Virus record (IMG/VR): IMGVR_UViG_3300021420_000017
Coordinates: 1-64,000 of that record
DNA from: a virus
Reading direction: 5' to 3' (one strand)
Length of the DNA stretch: 64,000 bases
The notes under the pieces are model-generated. The model worked only from the letters and a program-made list of their open reading frames with translations. It was not told the DNA's origin and made no database searches. This document shows positions 8,442 through 16,033 of this stretch, in pieces (position 1 is the stretch's first letter; every line of letters starts with the position of its first letter). The translations under genes were made by a program, and so were the position numbers.

Positions 8442-8728
8442 ACAAACTAGTGCGCCTAATCGTATTGGTGTCACGCGAGAATCTTGAAGGCAAACTAGAC
8501 GAGTTAAATGAATCAGGGGCAACCCCTACATTGGCGGCGATCGACCGAAATGGCGTTGCGTTCCTCGCTTCATTGCACGAGGTCGATGGCGATATCACGG
8601 AACTCGTCTTCATCGGAGTGAATGAAGACGGTGGGCCTACTGCTCTCAGACGATGTGACGAGTGCGCCAAAGAACCATGGGACTGGGCTCCGCAGTACCC
8701 GGTCTACGTGATGGAGGTTGACCAGTGA
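8438..8728 (+). CDS. hypothetical protein, 96 aa
   Basis: GTG start in a GTGA overlap, 10 bases after GGGGAGG. Begins with a hydrophobic strand (VRLIVLVSREN) and has CDEC near the C-terminus. Ends MEVDQ, the array junction peptide. Confidence 0.68.
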   Translation: MNKLVRLIVLVSRENLEGKLDELNESGATPTLAAIDRNGVAFLASLHEVDGDITELVFIGVNEDGGPTALRRCDECAKEPWDWAPQYPVYVMEVDQ

Positions 8729-9108
8729 GGTACCGAAGAAGGCCCGTAGAGGTCGAGGCGATGCGGTGGACTGAGCCTCCGCGAGCAACGCCAGCCGATC
8801 AGGCAGAGTGCGCTGCTGAGATCGTCGACTGGGTAAACGCCAACGGCGGCGAAGCGCGGTATCAGCGCGACTGGGACCCGACGATGCCCGAACGTCCTGG
8901 GCCGGATGAGGCACACATTGCCATCCGCGCGATCACCGGCTGGGTCTACGCCAAGCCCGGCGACTACATCGTAATGAATCCGGGCAAGATCGTGGACTAC
9001 CGCATCCACGAGGACAGCGGTCTTGATCTTCCGGTATACGATCCGCCGCCGTCTTTCGCCGTGCTCGACTCGAAGACGTTCGAGCGCAGCTGGGAGGCCA
9101 TCCAGTGA
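8725..9108 (+). CDS. KPGDYIV-family phage protein, paralogue of the 51993 gene
   Basis: 127 residues, GTG start. The core IAIRAITGWVYAKPGDYIVM and the C-terminal FERSWEAIQ are shared with the 51993 product (KPGDYIVM, FERDWEAIQ), as is the N-terminal VEVEAMRW/VETEYMQW strand. This is a small beta-rich family common in phages. Biochemical role unknown. Confidence 0.75.
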   Translation: MRYRRRPVEVEAMRWTEPPRATPADQAECAAEIVDWVNANGGEARYQRDWDPTMPERPGPDEAHIAIRAITGWVYAKPGDYIVMNPGKIVDYRIHEDSGLDLPVYDPPPSFAVLDSKTFERSWEAIQ

Positions 9109-9680
9109 CCGGGATCAGCGGTGATGACCGGGTAAACGATGTGATAGACGAGCTATCGATGCTCACCGACACGGTGATGACGCAAGCGGCCATCAAGGAT
9201 TTCGCTGCCAGGTACGCGCCTGCGTGGCGGCAGGTGCTCAGCGAATTTGAGGCCGCTGCTGAACAGCGGGGCTATGACCGAGGGCGCGCCAGCGCCGATG
9301 TCGACGCACAGCCCTGTACGACCTGTGAGGAGTCAACTGGAAATCCGGACACCTTCTGTGATGCCTGCAAGCTGAATGATCTGGAAGAGGATTGCGATCG
9401 ACTGCGCGGTCAGCTCGTCGTCGCGAATGACCAGATTAGGTCGCTGTGCGCTGAAGCGGAGTCGCAACTCGCGGAGATTCGTTCGGCTGAACAGCGGGGG
9501 CGGGAAGCCGCTTATGCCGCGATCGATCGTCTGCCCCGTCGATCGGGCACCCCTGAGTGGAGTTCTCACCGCGCAGAGACTCAGGCAGCGGGCTACGACA
9601 TGGGCCTCGCTGCTGCACGCGATGCTGTGATCAGCATCACACTAAAAGAAGTGGCCGGTGTCGAGAGTTCTCAAGGTTAG
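9105..9680 (+). CDS. coiled-coil accessory protein with CxxC pairs, 191 aa
   Basis: GTG start overlapping the previous stop. Two CxxC pairs (CTTC; CDAC) at about 70-90 suggest a zinc site. A coiled coil follows (LEEDCDRLRGQLVVANDQIR), and AEQRG occurs twice. Last gene before the 9687 promoter. Confidence 0.7.
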   Translation: MTGISGDDRVNDVIDELSMLTDTVMTQAAIKDFAARYAPAWRQVLSEFEAAAEQRGYDRGRASADVDAQPCTTCEESTGNPDTFCDACKLNDLEEDCDRLRGQLVVANDQIRSLCAEAESQLAEIRSAEQRGREAAYAAIDRLPRRSGTPEWSSHRAETQAAGYDMGLAAARDAVISITLKEVAGVESSQG

Positions 9681-9686
9681 GTTGGC

Positions 9687-9714
9687 TTGTTACTCGCCAC
9701 AGAACCGCTAAGGT
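9687..9714 (+). promoter_or_regulatory. promoter of the 9768 gene
   Basis: TTGTTA at 9687-9692, spacer of 16 bases starting CTCG, TAAGGT at 9709-9714. It fits the recurring promoter. The GTCGCCAA box is at 9759-9766, here directly before ATG 9768 rather than upstream of the ribosome site (AAGGAAG). Confidence 0.7.
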
Positions 9715-9767
9715 AATAACCAATAAACAACTCAGCTACTTGCACACAGAAGGAAGTCGTCGCCAAC

Positions 9768-10469
9768 ATGACCCTCACCCCTGCCGCCGGAGTTGAACTT
9801 AAGGCCCTGCTCGCCAGTAACGGGACCTCTGTCACTGATCTTCTGGAGCGTCTAGCCACTCGGCCCAAGCCGCCGACCGACGAGGACCGCAAGCCGATCC
9901 CTGTCGTGGTGCCGGTCAGCGACGAGCAGAAGAAGATCCTCAAGGCCATCATCGCCCGCGCCGAGAAGTTCGCCTTCCCGGCCGAGCCTCGCGTGCTTAC
10001 CGACGCCGAGGCGCGGGAGGCGATCTCGATCTATCGGGACATCAAGCAGGCCTCCGCCGCGCTGGCTAACTTCGAGGCAGCCTTCAAGGCCACTTTCCAC
10101 AACTCACTCGACGTGGCCCTGGTTGCGGCCGGGGAGGACAAGGGAGTCCCCCAGAACGGTGATGGGCACTACGTCGCGCGGGGCGAGATCGCCCCCGCCG
10201 GGATCGAGGTCATGATCCGGCGTGAGACCTCCGGTGGCGCGGCTGCTGCGCTGACCCTGGCGGATTTGGCCGACATGGAGGCCAAGGGCGACATCACGCA
10301 CAAAGAGTACCTCGCGATGACCCGTGAGGTGCCCCGGGTACTGGTCCCCGACGCGATCATGGCCCACGTACGCAAGGCGCCCGAGTTCACCAAGGTGCTC
10401 AAGCGCTATGCCCGGCTGACCACCCCGACCGCGAGCATCAATATCCGACCGAACAAGGTCAAGAAGTAG
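9768..10469 (+). CDS. hypothetical early protein with its own promoter, 233 aa
   Basis: Well-expressed codon usage, ATG right after the GTCGCCAA box. A proline-rich linker (about 30-50) precedes a helical region with YRDIKQASAALANFEAAF and a basic C-terminus (NIRPNKVKK). Position between small genes and the exonuclease suggests a role in DNA metabolism or host takeover. No family recognised. Confidence 0.75.
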   Translation: MTLTPAAGVELKALLASNGTSVTDLLERLATRPKPPTDEDRKPIPVVVPVSDEQKKILKAIIARAEKFAFPAEPRVLTDAEAREAISIYRDIKQASAALANFEAAFKATFHNSLDVALVAAGEDKGVPQNGDGHYVARGEIAPAGIEVMIRRETSGGAAAALTLADLADMEAKGDITHKEYLAMTREVPRVLVPDAIMAHVRKAPEFTKVLKRYARLTTPTASINIRPNKVKK

Positions 10470-10477
10470 GCGAACCA

Positions 10478-10660
10478 ATGAATCTGGATGATTTCATCGA
10501 GAAGCTCAAACTGATCGAAAGCGAAAATCCCAACGCTGGTGTGATGGTACTTGGTTCGAATGGGATTATCAGTGAGATCATTGATGTCAAACACGAGTGG
10601 GAAGATGAGTACGACGGAGTCAGAGGATCGACGGTATGGATACGGGTTGACGAGTTCTGA
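10478..10660 (+). CDS. hypothetical protein, 60 aa
   Basis: MNLDDFIEKLKLIES start; acidic and compact, ending VWIRVDEF. More AT-rich than its neighbours. Its stop overlaps the next short frame (TGATG). No family recognised. Confidence 0.6.
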   Translation: MNLDDFIEKLKLIESENPNAGVMVLGSNGIISEIIDVKHEWEDEYDGVRGSTVWIRVDEF

Positions 10661-10722
10661 TGGCCGAAGCGTCTGGGCCTGCGCCCCTGATGGAGTGCTG
10701 TACGCATGCTGACTACAATTGA
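10660..10722 (+). CDS. possible 20-residue peptide
   Basis: ATG in a TGATG overlap, ends TGA at 10720-10722 inside the start of the next gene. Contains CC. It may only serve translational coupling. Weak. Confidence 0.25.
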   Translation: MAEASGPAPLMECCTHADYN

Positions 10723-10909
10723 GAACTACCGTGTGCTGGTTCGTCAGGCGCCGTGTCCGTTCTGCGAGGCGCAGCCCGGCGAGCCGTGCGTGAAGTGGTA
10801 CCCGCCGCCTCCCGGACCAGCCATCTGCACTGCGCCGATTCCATTGGAGTATGTGCACGATGATCGCAGTGCGGTCTATCACTTTAACTTCATTTTCAGT
10901 CGCCGCTAA
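10706..10909 (+). CDS. small zinc-binding phage protein, 67 aa
   Basis: The motif APCPFCEAQPGEPCV (about 15-29) is the typical CxxC...PGxxC metal knuckle of tiny actinophage proteins. Role unknown. Confidence 0.65.
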   Translation: MLTTIENYRVLVRQAPCPFCEAQPGEPCVKWYPPPPGPAICTAPIPLEYVHDDRSAVYHFNFIFSRR

Positions 10910-10924
10910 AGTTGAGGACTTGTC

Positions 10925-10978
10925 ATGCCGGATGAGAGAGTAGAGCGCAAGATCGCGATGGAGGACCCTCTCCGCTGA
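10925..10978 (+). CDS. possible 17-residue leader peptide before the Lsr2 fusion
   Basis: Starts ATG 10925 (MPDERVERKIAMEDPLR) and stops with TGA overlapping the next ATG (TGATG). It could couple or regulate translation of the Lsr2-fusion gene. Only the overlap geometry supports it. Confidence 0.25.
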   Translation: MPDERVERKIAMEDPLR

Positions 10979-11739
10979 TGGGCAAGATTCTTGTCCCCGT
11001 CGAGGTCGAGCTGCCGGTCTTCGATACCCCTGACGGCCGTGACTTCTGGTCCGACCCGAGCATGGATCGGCCCCGCTTCCAGACCGCGCAGGCCGCTCGG
11101 ACCTTCTTTGGTCGCACTGGCCGTTGGCTGCTTCAGGTGCCCGGGGAGGACGGCTACCAGCTCGACGGGGTGCCGATCGTGATCGATCGAACCCCGGGAG
11201 GGCGCCGGAGTTGGACTCTCTATGACGTCGAGCGGGTGGCTCATGGACTTACTCAAAAAGGCCGTATGCAAGTCGCGCATTTACAACGTGTAATTGCGCA
11301 GGTAAAGTTACTGGCGGAAAACTATAAGTATTTGCCCCAATCGGAACTTGGCGCTCTAGTCACTCCACAGAGCGCCGAGGTGTACAGGAAGGCGCGCATG
11401 GCGACCCAGCTCATGAGCCTCGTGTCGGATGACATGGACGGTTCGGCGGGCGCTCGGACGCGGCACTTCGCGATCGAGAACGTGCGCTACAAGATTGACC
11501 TCACTGACGTTAACTGGGAGGCCTTCCTTACCGCAGTCGGGCCCTTCATGCTCAAGGCCAGCCCGGACAAGCGCCGCCGCTTGGCCAGTTCGGATGAGAT
11601 CAGAGAGCGAGCTGAGATCCGGGCCTGGGCTCAGCAGAACGGCAGGGCGGTCGGGGCTCGTGGGCGGATCCCACTAGAGGTGGTCGAGTCCTACCGCCAG
11701 GCGCACGAGTCCGCTGGCAAACACGCTCAGCCGGAATAG
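10978..11739 (+). CDS. MerR-like HTH fused to a full-length Lsr2-type xenogeneic silencer
   Basis: 253 residues. The N-terminal half (about 20-110) has AARTFFGRTGRWLL and SWTLYDVERVAHGL, the pattern of a MerR-like HTH protein of actinophages. The C-terminal half aligns along all of Lsr2: a dimerisation region (LMSLVSDDMDGS, YKIDLTDVNWEAF, about 140-185) and the AT-rich-DNA-binding domain (IRAWAQQNGRAVGARGRIP, about 215-235) with the minor-groove RGR. Lsr2 in actinobacteria binds and silences AT-rich foreign DNA. A phage copy could protect its own DNA, redirect host silencing or act as an anti-silencer. An AT-rich codon patch (11269-11345) sits near the domain junction. Confidence 0.85.
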   Translation: MGKILVPVEVELPVFDTPDGRDFWSDPSMDRPRFQTAQAARTFFGRTGRWLLQVPGEDGYQLDGVPIVIDRTPGGRRSWTLYDVERVAHGLTQKGRMQVAHLQRVIAQVKLLAENYKYLPQSELGALVTPQSAEVYRKARMATQLMSLVSDDMDGSAGARTRHFAIENVRYKIDLTDVNWEAFLTAVGPFMLKASPDKRRRLASSDEIRERAEIRAWAQQNGRAVGARGRIPLEVVESYRQAHESAGKHAQPE

Positions 11740-11927
11740 TGCACAAGGCCCACGTCGAGGGCGTCGGGAGCCTGTATCGATCGATCTGCTCGTCGGGCGA
11801 CTATTCCTCGGCGTGGTTGCTGGAAGAGGTCTACGCCCAGATTCGGGGCAACCAACACTGCCGTGCGGCCAACAAGGCTGAGCGCAAGAGGTTAGCGAGG
11901 GAGCGCGGCGGTGTTAATGATACTTGA
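11739..11927 (+). CDS. hypothetical protein, 62 aa
   Basis: GTG start sharing a base with the preceding TAG. Basic and helical at the C-terminus (NKAERKRLARERGG). Overlaps the exonuclease start. No family recognised. Confidence 0.6.
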   Translation: MHKAHVEGVGSLYRSICSSGDYSSAWLLEEVYAQIRGNQHCRAANKAERKRLARERGGVNDT

Positions 11928-12786
11928 CGGGAACAATCTGGGCATGAGGAGCTTTCATGCAGCTAAGGGTTCGATGTCCTCTAAGGGCGAGGAAACGGGC
12001 GCACTTCATCTCTTTGTGACGGCCCTCGCCAAGTACGTGCGGGACGAGCGCCCTGACCGGCTCCTGGTGGTCTGGGATTCCCCTGGTGGCTCCTTGGTGC
12101 GCCAGCAGATCTATTCGGGCTACAAGGCCAGCAGGAGGGCCGCACAGGCGGCCTCTGGCCAGGAGGCCGAAGCCCACCGTCCGCTGTTCCGGCTGATCAA
12201 GCAGTTCCTGCACCTGGCCGGGGTCGAGCAGTGGCAAGTGCGCGGCTTCGAGGCGGATGACCTCATCGCCGGGGTGTGGCGAGTGCATCGTCACACTGAG
12301 AAGATCGTCATCCTCTCCAGCGACAAGGACATGCTCCAGCTCCTGGACGAGAACACCGAACAGGTGCGCTTCAGTTCCTACAGCGCCCCGACCGATCGCT
12401 GGACGCGCACCCGGGTCATCACCGACATGGGCTGTCGGCCTGAGCAGATCCCCTTGATGATGGCCCTGACCGGGGATTCCTCCGACGGGGTGCCGGGCAT
12501 GCGCGGCATCGGGCCCAAGAAGGCCCTGAAGATGCTGGATGCCGCCAACTGGGATCTGGATAAGGCGATGGCGCCCTATCCCGAGCACTATTCCATCGTG
12601 AAGACCTCTCAGGCCCTGGTGGATCTTGCCTACCCCGCAACCATGATCGAATGCCCGGAGGTGCCTGACATGGACCTCACGGATTCGCAGGACGATCTGT
12701 GGGTGCAGTTGCTGGGTTTCTGCCAGTACTACGAGCTGTCCGTGATTGAGGAACTGCTTACAGCACAAGGGCTCTGGTCTCGATGA
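11911..12786 (+). CDS. FEN-type 5'-3' exonuclease
   Basis: 291 residues. The acidic metal-binding motifs of the PolA-exo/T5-exonuclease family are present: ILDGNNL at about 4-10, GFEADDLIAG near 112-121, SSDKDMLQLL near 136, and TGDSSDGVPGMRGIGPKKA near 187-205, which joins the third acidic site to the helix-hairpin-helix. Such enzymes remove RNA primers and 5' flaps, here for the DnaE-type polymerase encoded downstream, which lacks this activity. GTG 11911 is preferred over ATG 11917 because of the spacing from GAGGGAG. Confidence 0.9.
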   Translation: MLMILDGNNLGMRSFHAAKGSMSSKGEETGALHLFVTALAKYVRDERPDRLLVVWDSPGGSLVRQQIYSGYKASRRAAQAASGQEAEAHRPLFRLIKQFLHLAGVEQWQVRGFEADDLIAGVWRVHRHTEKIVILSSDKDMLQLLDENTEQVRFSSYSAPTDRWTRTRVITDMGCRPEQIPLMMALTGDSSDGVPGMRGIGPKKALKMLDAANWDLDKAMAPYPEHYSIVKTSQALVDLAYPATMIECPEVPDMDLTDSQDDLWVQLLGFCQYYELSVIEELLTAQGLWSR

Positions 12787-12945
12787 TGTTGGAGTGCGCA
12801 GACCGGATCAAGTGAAATGATCATGCGACACGCCCAGCATCGCTGACAGTTGCTCGTACCCGTGCCGTGGGATAACGTTCACGCTCGGTGGCGGTTCACT
12901 TGGTTTGACCAGGACCCGACATCGGTTCTAAACCCCCGTTGCGTA
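12787..12945. other. non-coding spacer between exonuclease and terminator
   Basis: No open frame with coding character. TTTGACC near 12904 followed after 16 bases by TCTAAA could be a weak promoter, firing straight into the hairpin at 12946; this would give only a very short RNA. Confidence 0.4.
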
Positions 12946-12979
12946 GCCTCGCCCCGCACTCTGATCTGCGGGGCGAGGC
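12946..12979 (+). terminator. strong GC-rich hairpin terminator
   Basis: A perfect 13-base-pair stem (12946-12958 with 12967-12979) and an 8-base loop. No U-tract follows, which is frequent in GC-rich actinobacterial genomes. It closes the operon ending with the exonuclease and separates it from the replisome operon. Confidence 0.8.
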
Positions 12980-13005
12980 GTCCCCCGTCTGGTAGGTGAT
13001 CTTCG

Positions 13006-13371
13006 TTGACCGCAGTTGTAGAACGTGGGTCGTCCAGAGGCGGAGATCACAAGCGAAGAGATGTAGATAACAAGCAACTGTTCCAAGCAGTCAAAGACAA
13101 TCGCAGTTGTCGCTTCTTGTTGTCACCCGATTGGGTGATTGAGGGCTACCTCGCTGGCATCAGCACGTTCCACTATGTTGTAGTATCTGGTCTGCAAGAC
13201 GGTACCGTCGCCAAATATCAGATCCACAAGGGACTCACCCCTGTTATCGACCTGACTGCTCGTCATCTGCTAGAAGATGAGCACCAGGCAGTTCACGACG
13301 CGTTGAGCGAGATCATTGCTCCGTTCAGGGCATGGGTAATGTCTAACCACTTCAACTCACCGAAGGTTTGA
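13006..13371 (+). CDS. small beta-rich protein, possible Sm/Hfq-like fold, 121 aa
   Basis: Only TTG 13006 offers an in-frame start near the beginning. The core RFLLSPDWVIEGYLAGISTF, then VVVSGL and KYQIHKGLTPVI, has the strand pattern and 'GyL.giS.f.vvv...IHK' spacing of Sm-like RNA-binding proteins. This is only a resemblance by eye. First gene of the replication operon, overlapping the next in its last bases. Confidence 0.55.
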   Translation: MTAVVERGSSRGGDHKRRDVDNKQLFQAVKDNRSCRFLLSPDWVIEGYLAGISTFHYVVVSGLQDGTVAKYQIHKGLTPVIDLTARHLLEDEHQAVHDALSEIIAPFRAWVMSNHFNSPKV

Positions 13372-13379
13372 GGGCTAAA

Positions 13380-13814
13380 GTGACTGACCAGTTACTGTGG
13401 TTTGACTCGGAAATCGATGTTGACCCCACTCTGCGCAGGACTGTTGTTGAGATACATACATCAGTGACCACAGTGAGTGAAGAGCTGGCGATCATCCGAG
13501 AGGATGCCCGACCTCGATCCTATGTTTCTCAAAACGATGAGCATTGGGATTGGGAAGCATTGCGTGACTATGTAGTGGAACAGATCGAGAAGCGCCACGG
13601 CATGTTCCCCCGAGAGGGAGCCAAGGAGAAGGCGATCTTCGCCCGCTTCATCAAGGACTGGGGCCCCCGGGCCGCCCCGATCGCGCGTTACGCCTTCGAG
13701 GTGCGCGGGGGGATCTGGAAAGGTGCCCCGATCAAAGTCACCCGATTCACCAAGGCTTGCGATCCCTATTTCGCCGCTGAGATCGACACGTACCTGCAGG
13801 CCAACCAACCTTAG
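13380..13814 (+). CDS. replication-operon protein of unknown function, 144 aa
   Basis: GTG 13380 chosen because GAGGG lies 5 bases upstream; a TTG at 13368 is in frame. The C-terminal half (EKAIFARFIKDWGPRAAPIA, then GGIWKGAPIKVTRFTKACD) is well conserved in style and basic. Placed directly before the helicase loader, it may assist loading or initiation. Confidence 0.65.
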   Translation: MTDQLLWFDSEIDVDPTLRRTVVEIHTSVTTVSEELAIIREDARPRSYVSQNDEHWDWEALRDYVVEQIEKRHGMFPREGAKEKAIFARFIKDWGPRAAPIARYAFEVRGGIWKGAPIKVTRFTKACDPYFAAEIDTYLQANQP

Positions 13815-13823
13815 CTCTACCTC

Positions 13824-13831
13824 GTCGCCAA
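13824..13831 (+). promoter_or_regulatory. GTCGCCAA leader box before the helicase-loader gene
   Basis: GTCGCCAAACACC precedes the AAGG ribosome site and GTG 13861. A weak -10 (TAGCTC at 13812-13817) lies 6 bases upstream, but no good -35 is seen. It matches the leader motif found upstream of about ten other genes here. Confidence 0.45.
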
Positions 13832-13860
13832 ACACCGCCTGCCCCCGAAGGTTGACCTCC

Positions 13861-14706
13861 GTGAAAACGCTGCCCGCTCTTCCCGCGTCCGTGCGGACGC
13901 TGACTGAAGACGAGATTGAGCGCCTGCGTAAAACGCGCACCCTGCCCGCCAGCCCAGAGGACTGTCCGACCTGTCATGGCCGGAAGACCTTTCGCTGGTG
14001 GGAGAAGGATCGAGGGATCCTGCCACAGGATCGCGTCGCGGTGGATTACGTGTGCTCCTGTGTCGATCAGTTCCTCCTCCATCGCTACCTGATGAACTCC
14101 GGGTTGGAGATGGCTGCCGCTCGCCACCGGTGGGCCGACCTGACGGCTCTCTCACCTGAAGTCATGGCTCCGCTGTTGGAGTATCTAAACGACATCGAGT
14201 TTTTCATGCTGCAGGGAACAGGTCTGTTCCTGCACGGGATGAATGGGGCGGGCAAGTCGATGTTCGCCTCCCTACTGGCCAAGAGGGTCCTCCAACTGGG
14301 CAGCTACACCGTGCGCTATGTGCGCTTCACCGAGCTGTTGGATCACTATCGGTCTAGTTGGCGCGATAACGAGCAGCGTGAGTGGTTTGAGGGCTCGATG
14401 CGCAATGCTCATCTGCTCGTGCTCGATGACATGGGCAAGGAGTATGACGGGGTGCTTCGGGTCGCGATGTCGGCGGTCGACACGATCATTCGCTTCCGGA
14501 CGCAGAACTCCATGCCCACGATCGTGACCACCAATCTCGATCGCGATGACTTTCAGACGCGCTATGCGAAGTCGGTCAATGAGCTGGTCACTGAGGCATG
14601 CCGGGTATCAGAGTTCATCATTGACAGTTCTTGGAGGGCGTCAGCGCGAAACCGCAAGGAGATTGAGTACGCCCAGCGTGTGACCGTCCCGATTACTTTC
14701 GGCTGA
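13861..14706 (+). CDS. DnaC-like AAA+ helicase loader
   Basis: 281 residues. A zinc-finger-like N-terminus (CPTCHGRKTF ... VCSCVD, about 35-70) is followed by an AAA+ core with Walker A GMNGAGKS (about 126-133), Walker B LLVLDDMG (about 184-191) and a sensor region TIVTTNLDRDDF. This is the layout of DnaC/DnaI-type loaders, which place DnaB on single-stranded DNA. The start is GTG 13861; the frame is open further upstream, but that part reads as non-coding. Confidence 0.85.
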   Translation: MKTLPALPASVRTLTEDEIERLRKTRTLPASPEDCPTCHGRKTFRWWEKDRGILPQDRVAVDYVCSCVDQFLLHRYLMNSGLEMAAARHRWADLTALSPEVMAPLLEYLNDIEFFMLQGTGLFLHGMNGAGKSMFASLLAKRVLQLGSYTVRYVRFTELLDHYRSSWRDNEQREWFEGSMRNAHLLVLDDMGKEYDGVLRVAMSAVDTIIRFRTQNSMPTIVTTNLDRDDFQTRYAKSVNELVTEACRVSEFIIDSSWRASARNRKEIEYAQRVTVPITFG

Positions 14707-14710
14707 CACA

Positions 14711-16033
14711 ATGAACTATTCAGAACAAGTTATCTATAGTCATCTGACCAATGCCGACTCGTTAGACATCATTGCCAAGGAAGGGTTCAACAATCCCGTC
14801 AGCTTAGAGGTCATCCCGACCGAGGCCGGGCGCAGACTGATCACCTGGACCCTTCGCTACTTTTTTGACTCCAACCGGATGATCGCTCCCTCCAAAGAGG
14901 CGATCCTGGAAACGTGGGGAGAGGTGATGGAAGCCACTGATATCTCGATCGAGGATGAGGTCGAGACCGACACCGTCCAGTGGGCCATTGAGACCCTGCG
15001 TAGCAATCACGTCAAGCGCGAAGCCAGCGAGTGGGCACAGACCTTCTCTCGCAGTGTGTATGAGGCCGACTCCCATGAGCGCGTGACGGAGTTGATCAAA
15101 GGGAGCCAGCGTCTGCACCAGCTTGCCGAGCAGGTGCGCAGTCGTCGGCATGAGATGGACGGCCTGGAGGGGGTTGACGACGCGATCATGCGCTACAACC
15201 AGCGCGTGGCCGAAGGAAACTCTCGGGGCGGCATGATGCTCGGGATTCCGGAGATCGATGATCATATGTATGGGACACACCCCGGGGAGATCACCACTAT
15301 TTGTTCGGCGAGTGGTATCGGGAAATCGTGGTGCGCTGGTCACATCGCCTACAGCGAGTTCACTCGGGGTCGCCGGGCGGTCCTGGTGACGCTAGAGAAT
15401 GATATCGAGATGAGCTATGACCGTTTGGTATGCATGGCGGCGAAAGTGCACTACGAGTCCTGGCAAAGGGCCGAAGCGCTGCCTGAGGAGATGACTCGTG
15501 TAGCGCAGTTCAGGGAGCAAATGGACGCCAGCGAGAAGCGGCCACTGGTCTCCCAGTTGCCGATGGAGGAGCGCACCCCGAGCGCCATCGTGCGTCATGC
15601 CCAGATGCAGGGCGCCGACTCACTGATCATCGACCAGTTGTCCTTCATGCGGCCCGAGGCCAGCTCTAAGATGCGCGAGAGGCATAGCCAGGTGGCCGAG
15701 ATGATGCACAAGCTCAAAGAGCTGGTCAGCGGAGATATCAAGATGCCGGTGGTGCTGATGGCCCAGATTAACCGGGAGGGGATCTCGGCCGCTCGCAAAG
15801 AGGGCCGTTTTTACAAGGATCATCTGGCAGATTCAGCCGAAGTGGAGCGCACTAGTGATTTCCTCTGGGCGATCTACCAGGACTCAGAGATGGCCCTGGT
15901 GGACTGGGCCGAGTGGCAGTCGCTCAAGGCGCGCCGGACTTCGGAACGACACTTCCGGACGATCTGGCGACCCCAGGTTGGGGACATCCGGGTGTTGGAG
16001 TCCGACATCACGATCGGGAAGAAGACTCCATGA
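14711..16033 (+). CDS. dnaB-like: replicative DnaB-like helicase
   Basis: 440 residues. Walker A SASGIGKS near 199-206, motif LVTLENDIEMSYDRL near 231, Walker B LIIDQLSF near 304, and MAQINREG near 353. These match RecA-fold DnaB/gp4-type replicative helicases. The N-terminal 150 residues form a helical domain. It lies between the loader and the primase, overlapping the latter by 4 bases, so loader, helicase and primase are made together. Confidence 0.88.
   Translation: MNYSEQVIYSHLTNADSLDIIAKEGFNNPVSLEVIPTEAGRRLITWTLRYFFDSNRMIAPSKEAILETWGEVMEATDISIEDEVETDTVQWAIETLRSNHVKREASEWAQTFSRSVYEADSHERVTELIKGSQRLHQLAEQVRSRRHEMDGLEGVDDAIMRYNQRVAEGNSRGGMMLGIPEIDDHMYGTHPGEITTICSASGIGKSWCAGHIAYSEFTRGRRAVLVTLENDIEMSYDRLVCMAAKVHYESWQRAEALPEEMTRVAQFREQMDASEKRPLVSQLPMEERTPSAIVRHAQMQGADSLIIDQLSFMRPEASSKMRERHSQVAEMMHKLKELVSGDIKMPVVLMAQINREGISAARKEGRFYKDHLADSAEVERTSDFLWAIYQDSEMALVDWAEWQSLKARRTSERHFRTIWRPQVGDIRVLESDITIGKKTP

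Noticed and set aside
12895-12945. tRNA-like GGTTCTAAACC before the terminator
   Set aside because: No acceptor, D or anticodon stem around it.
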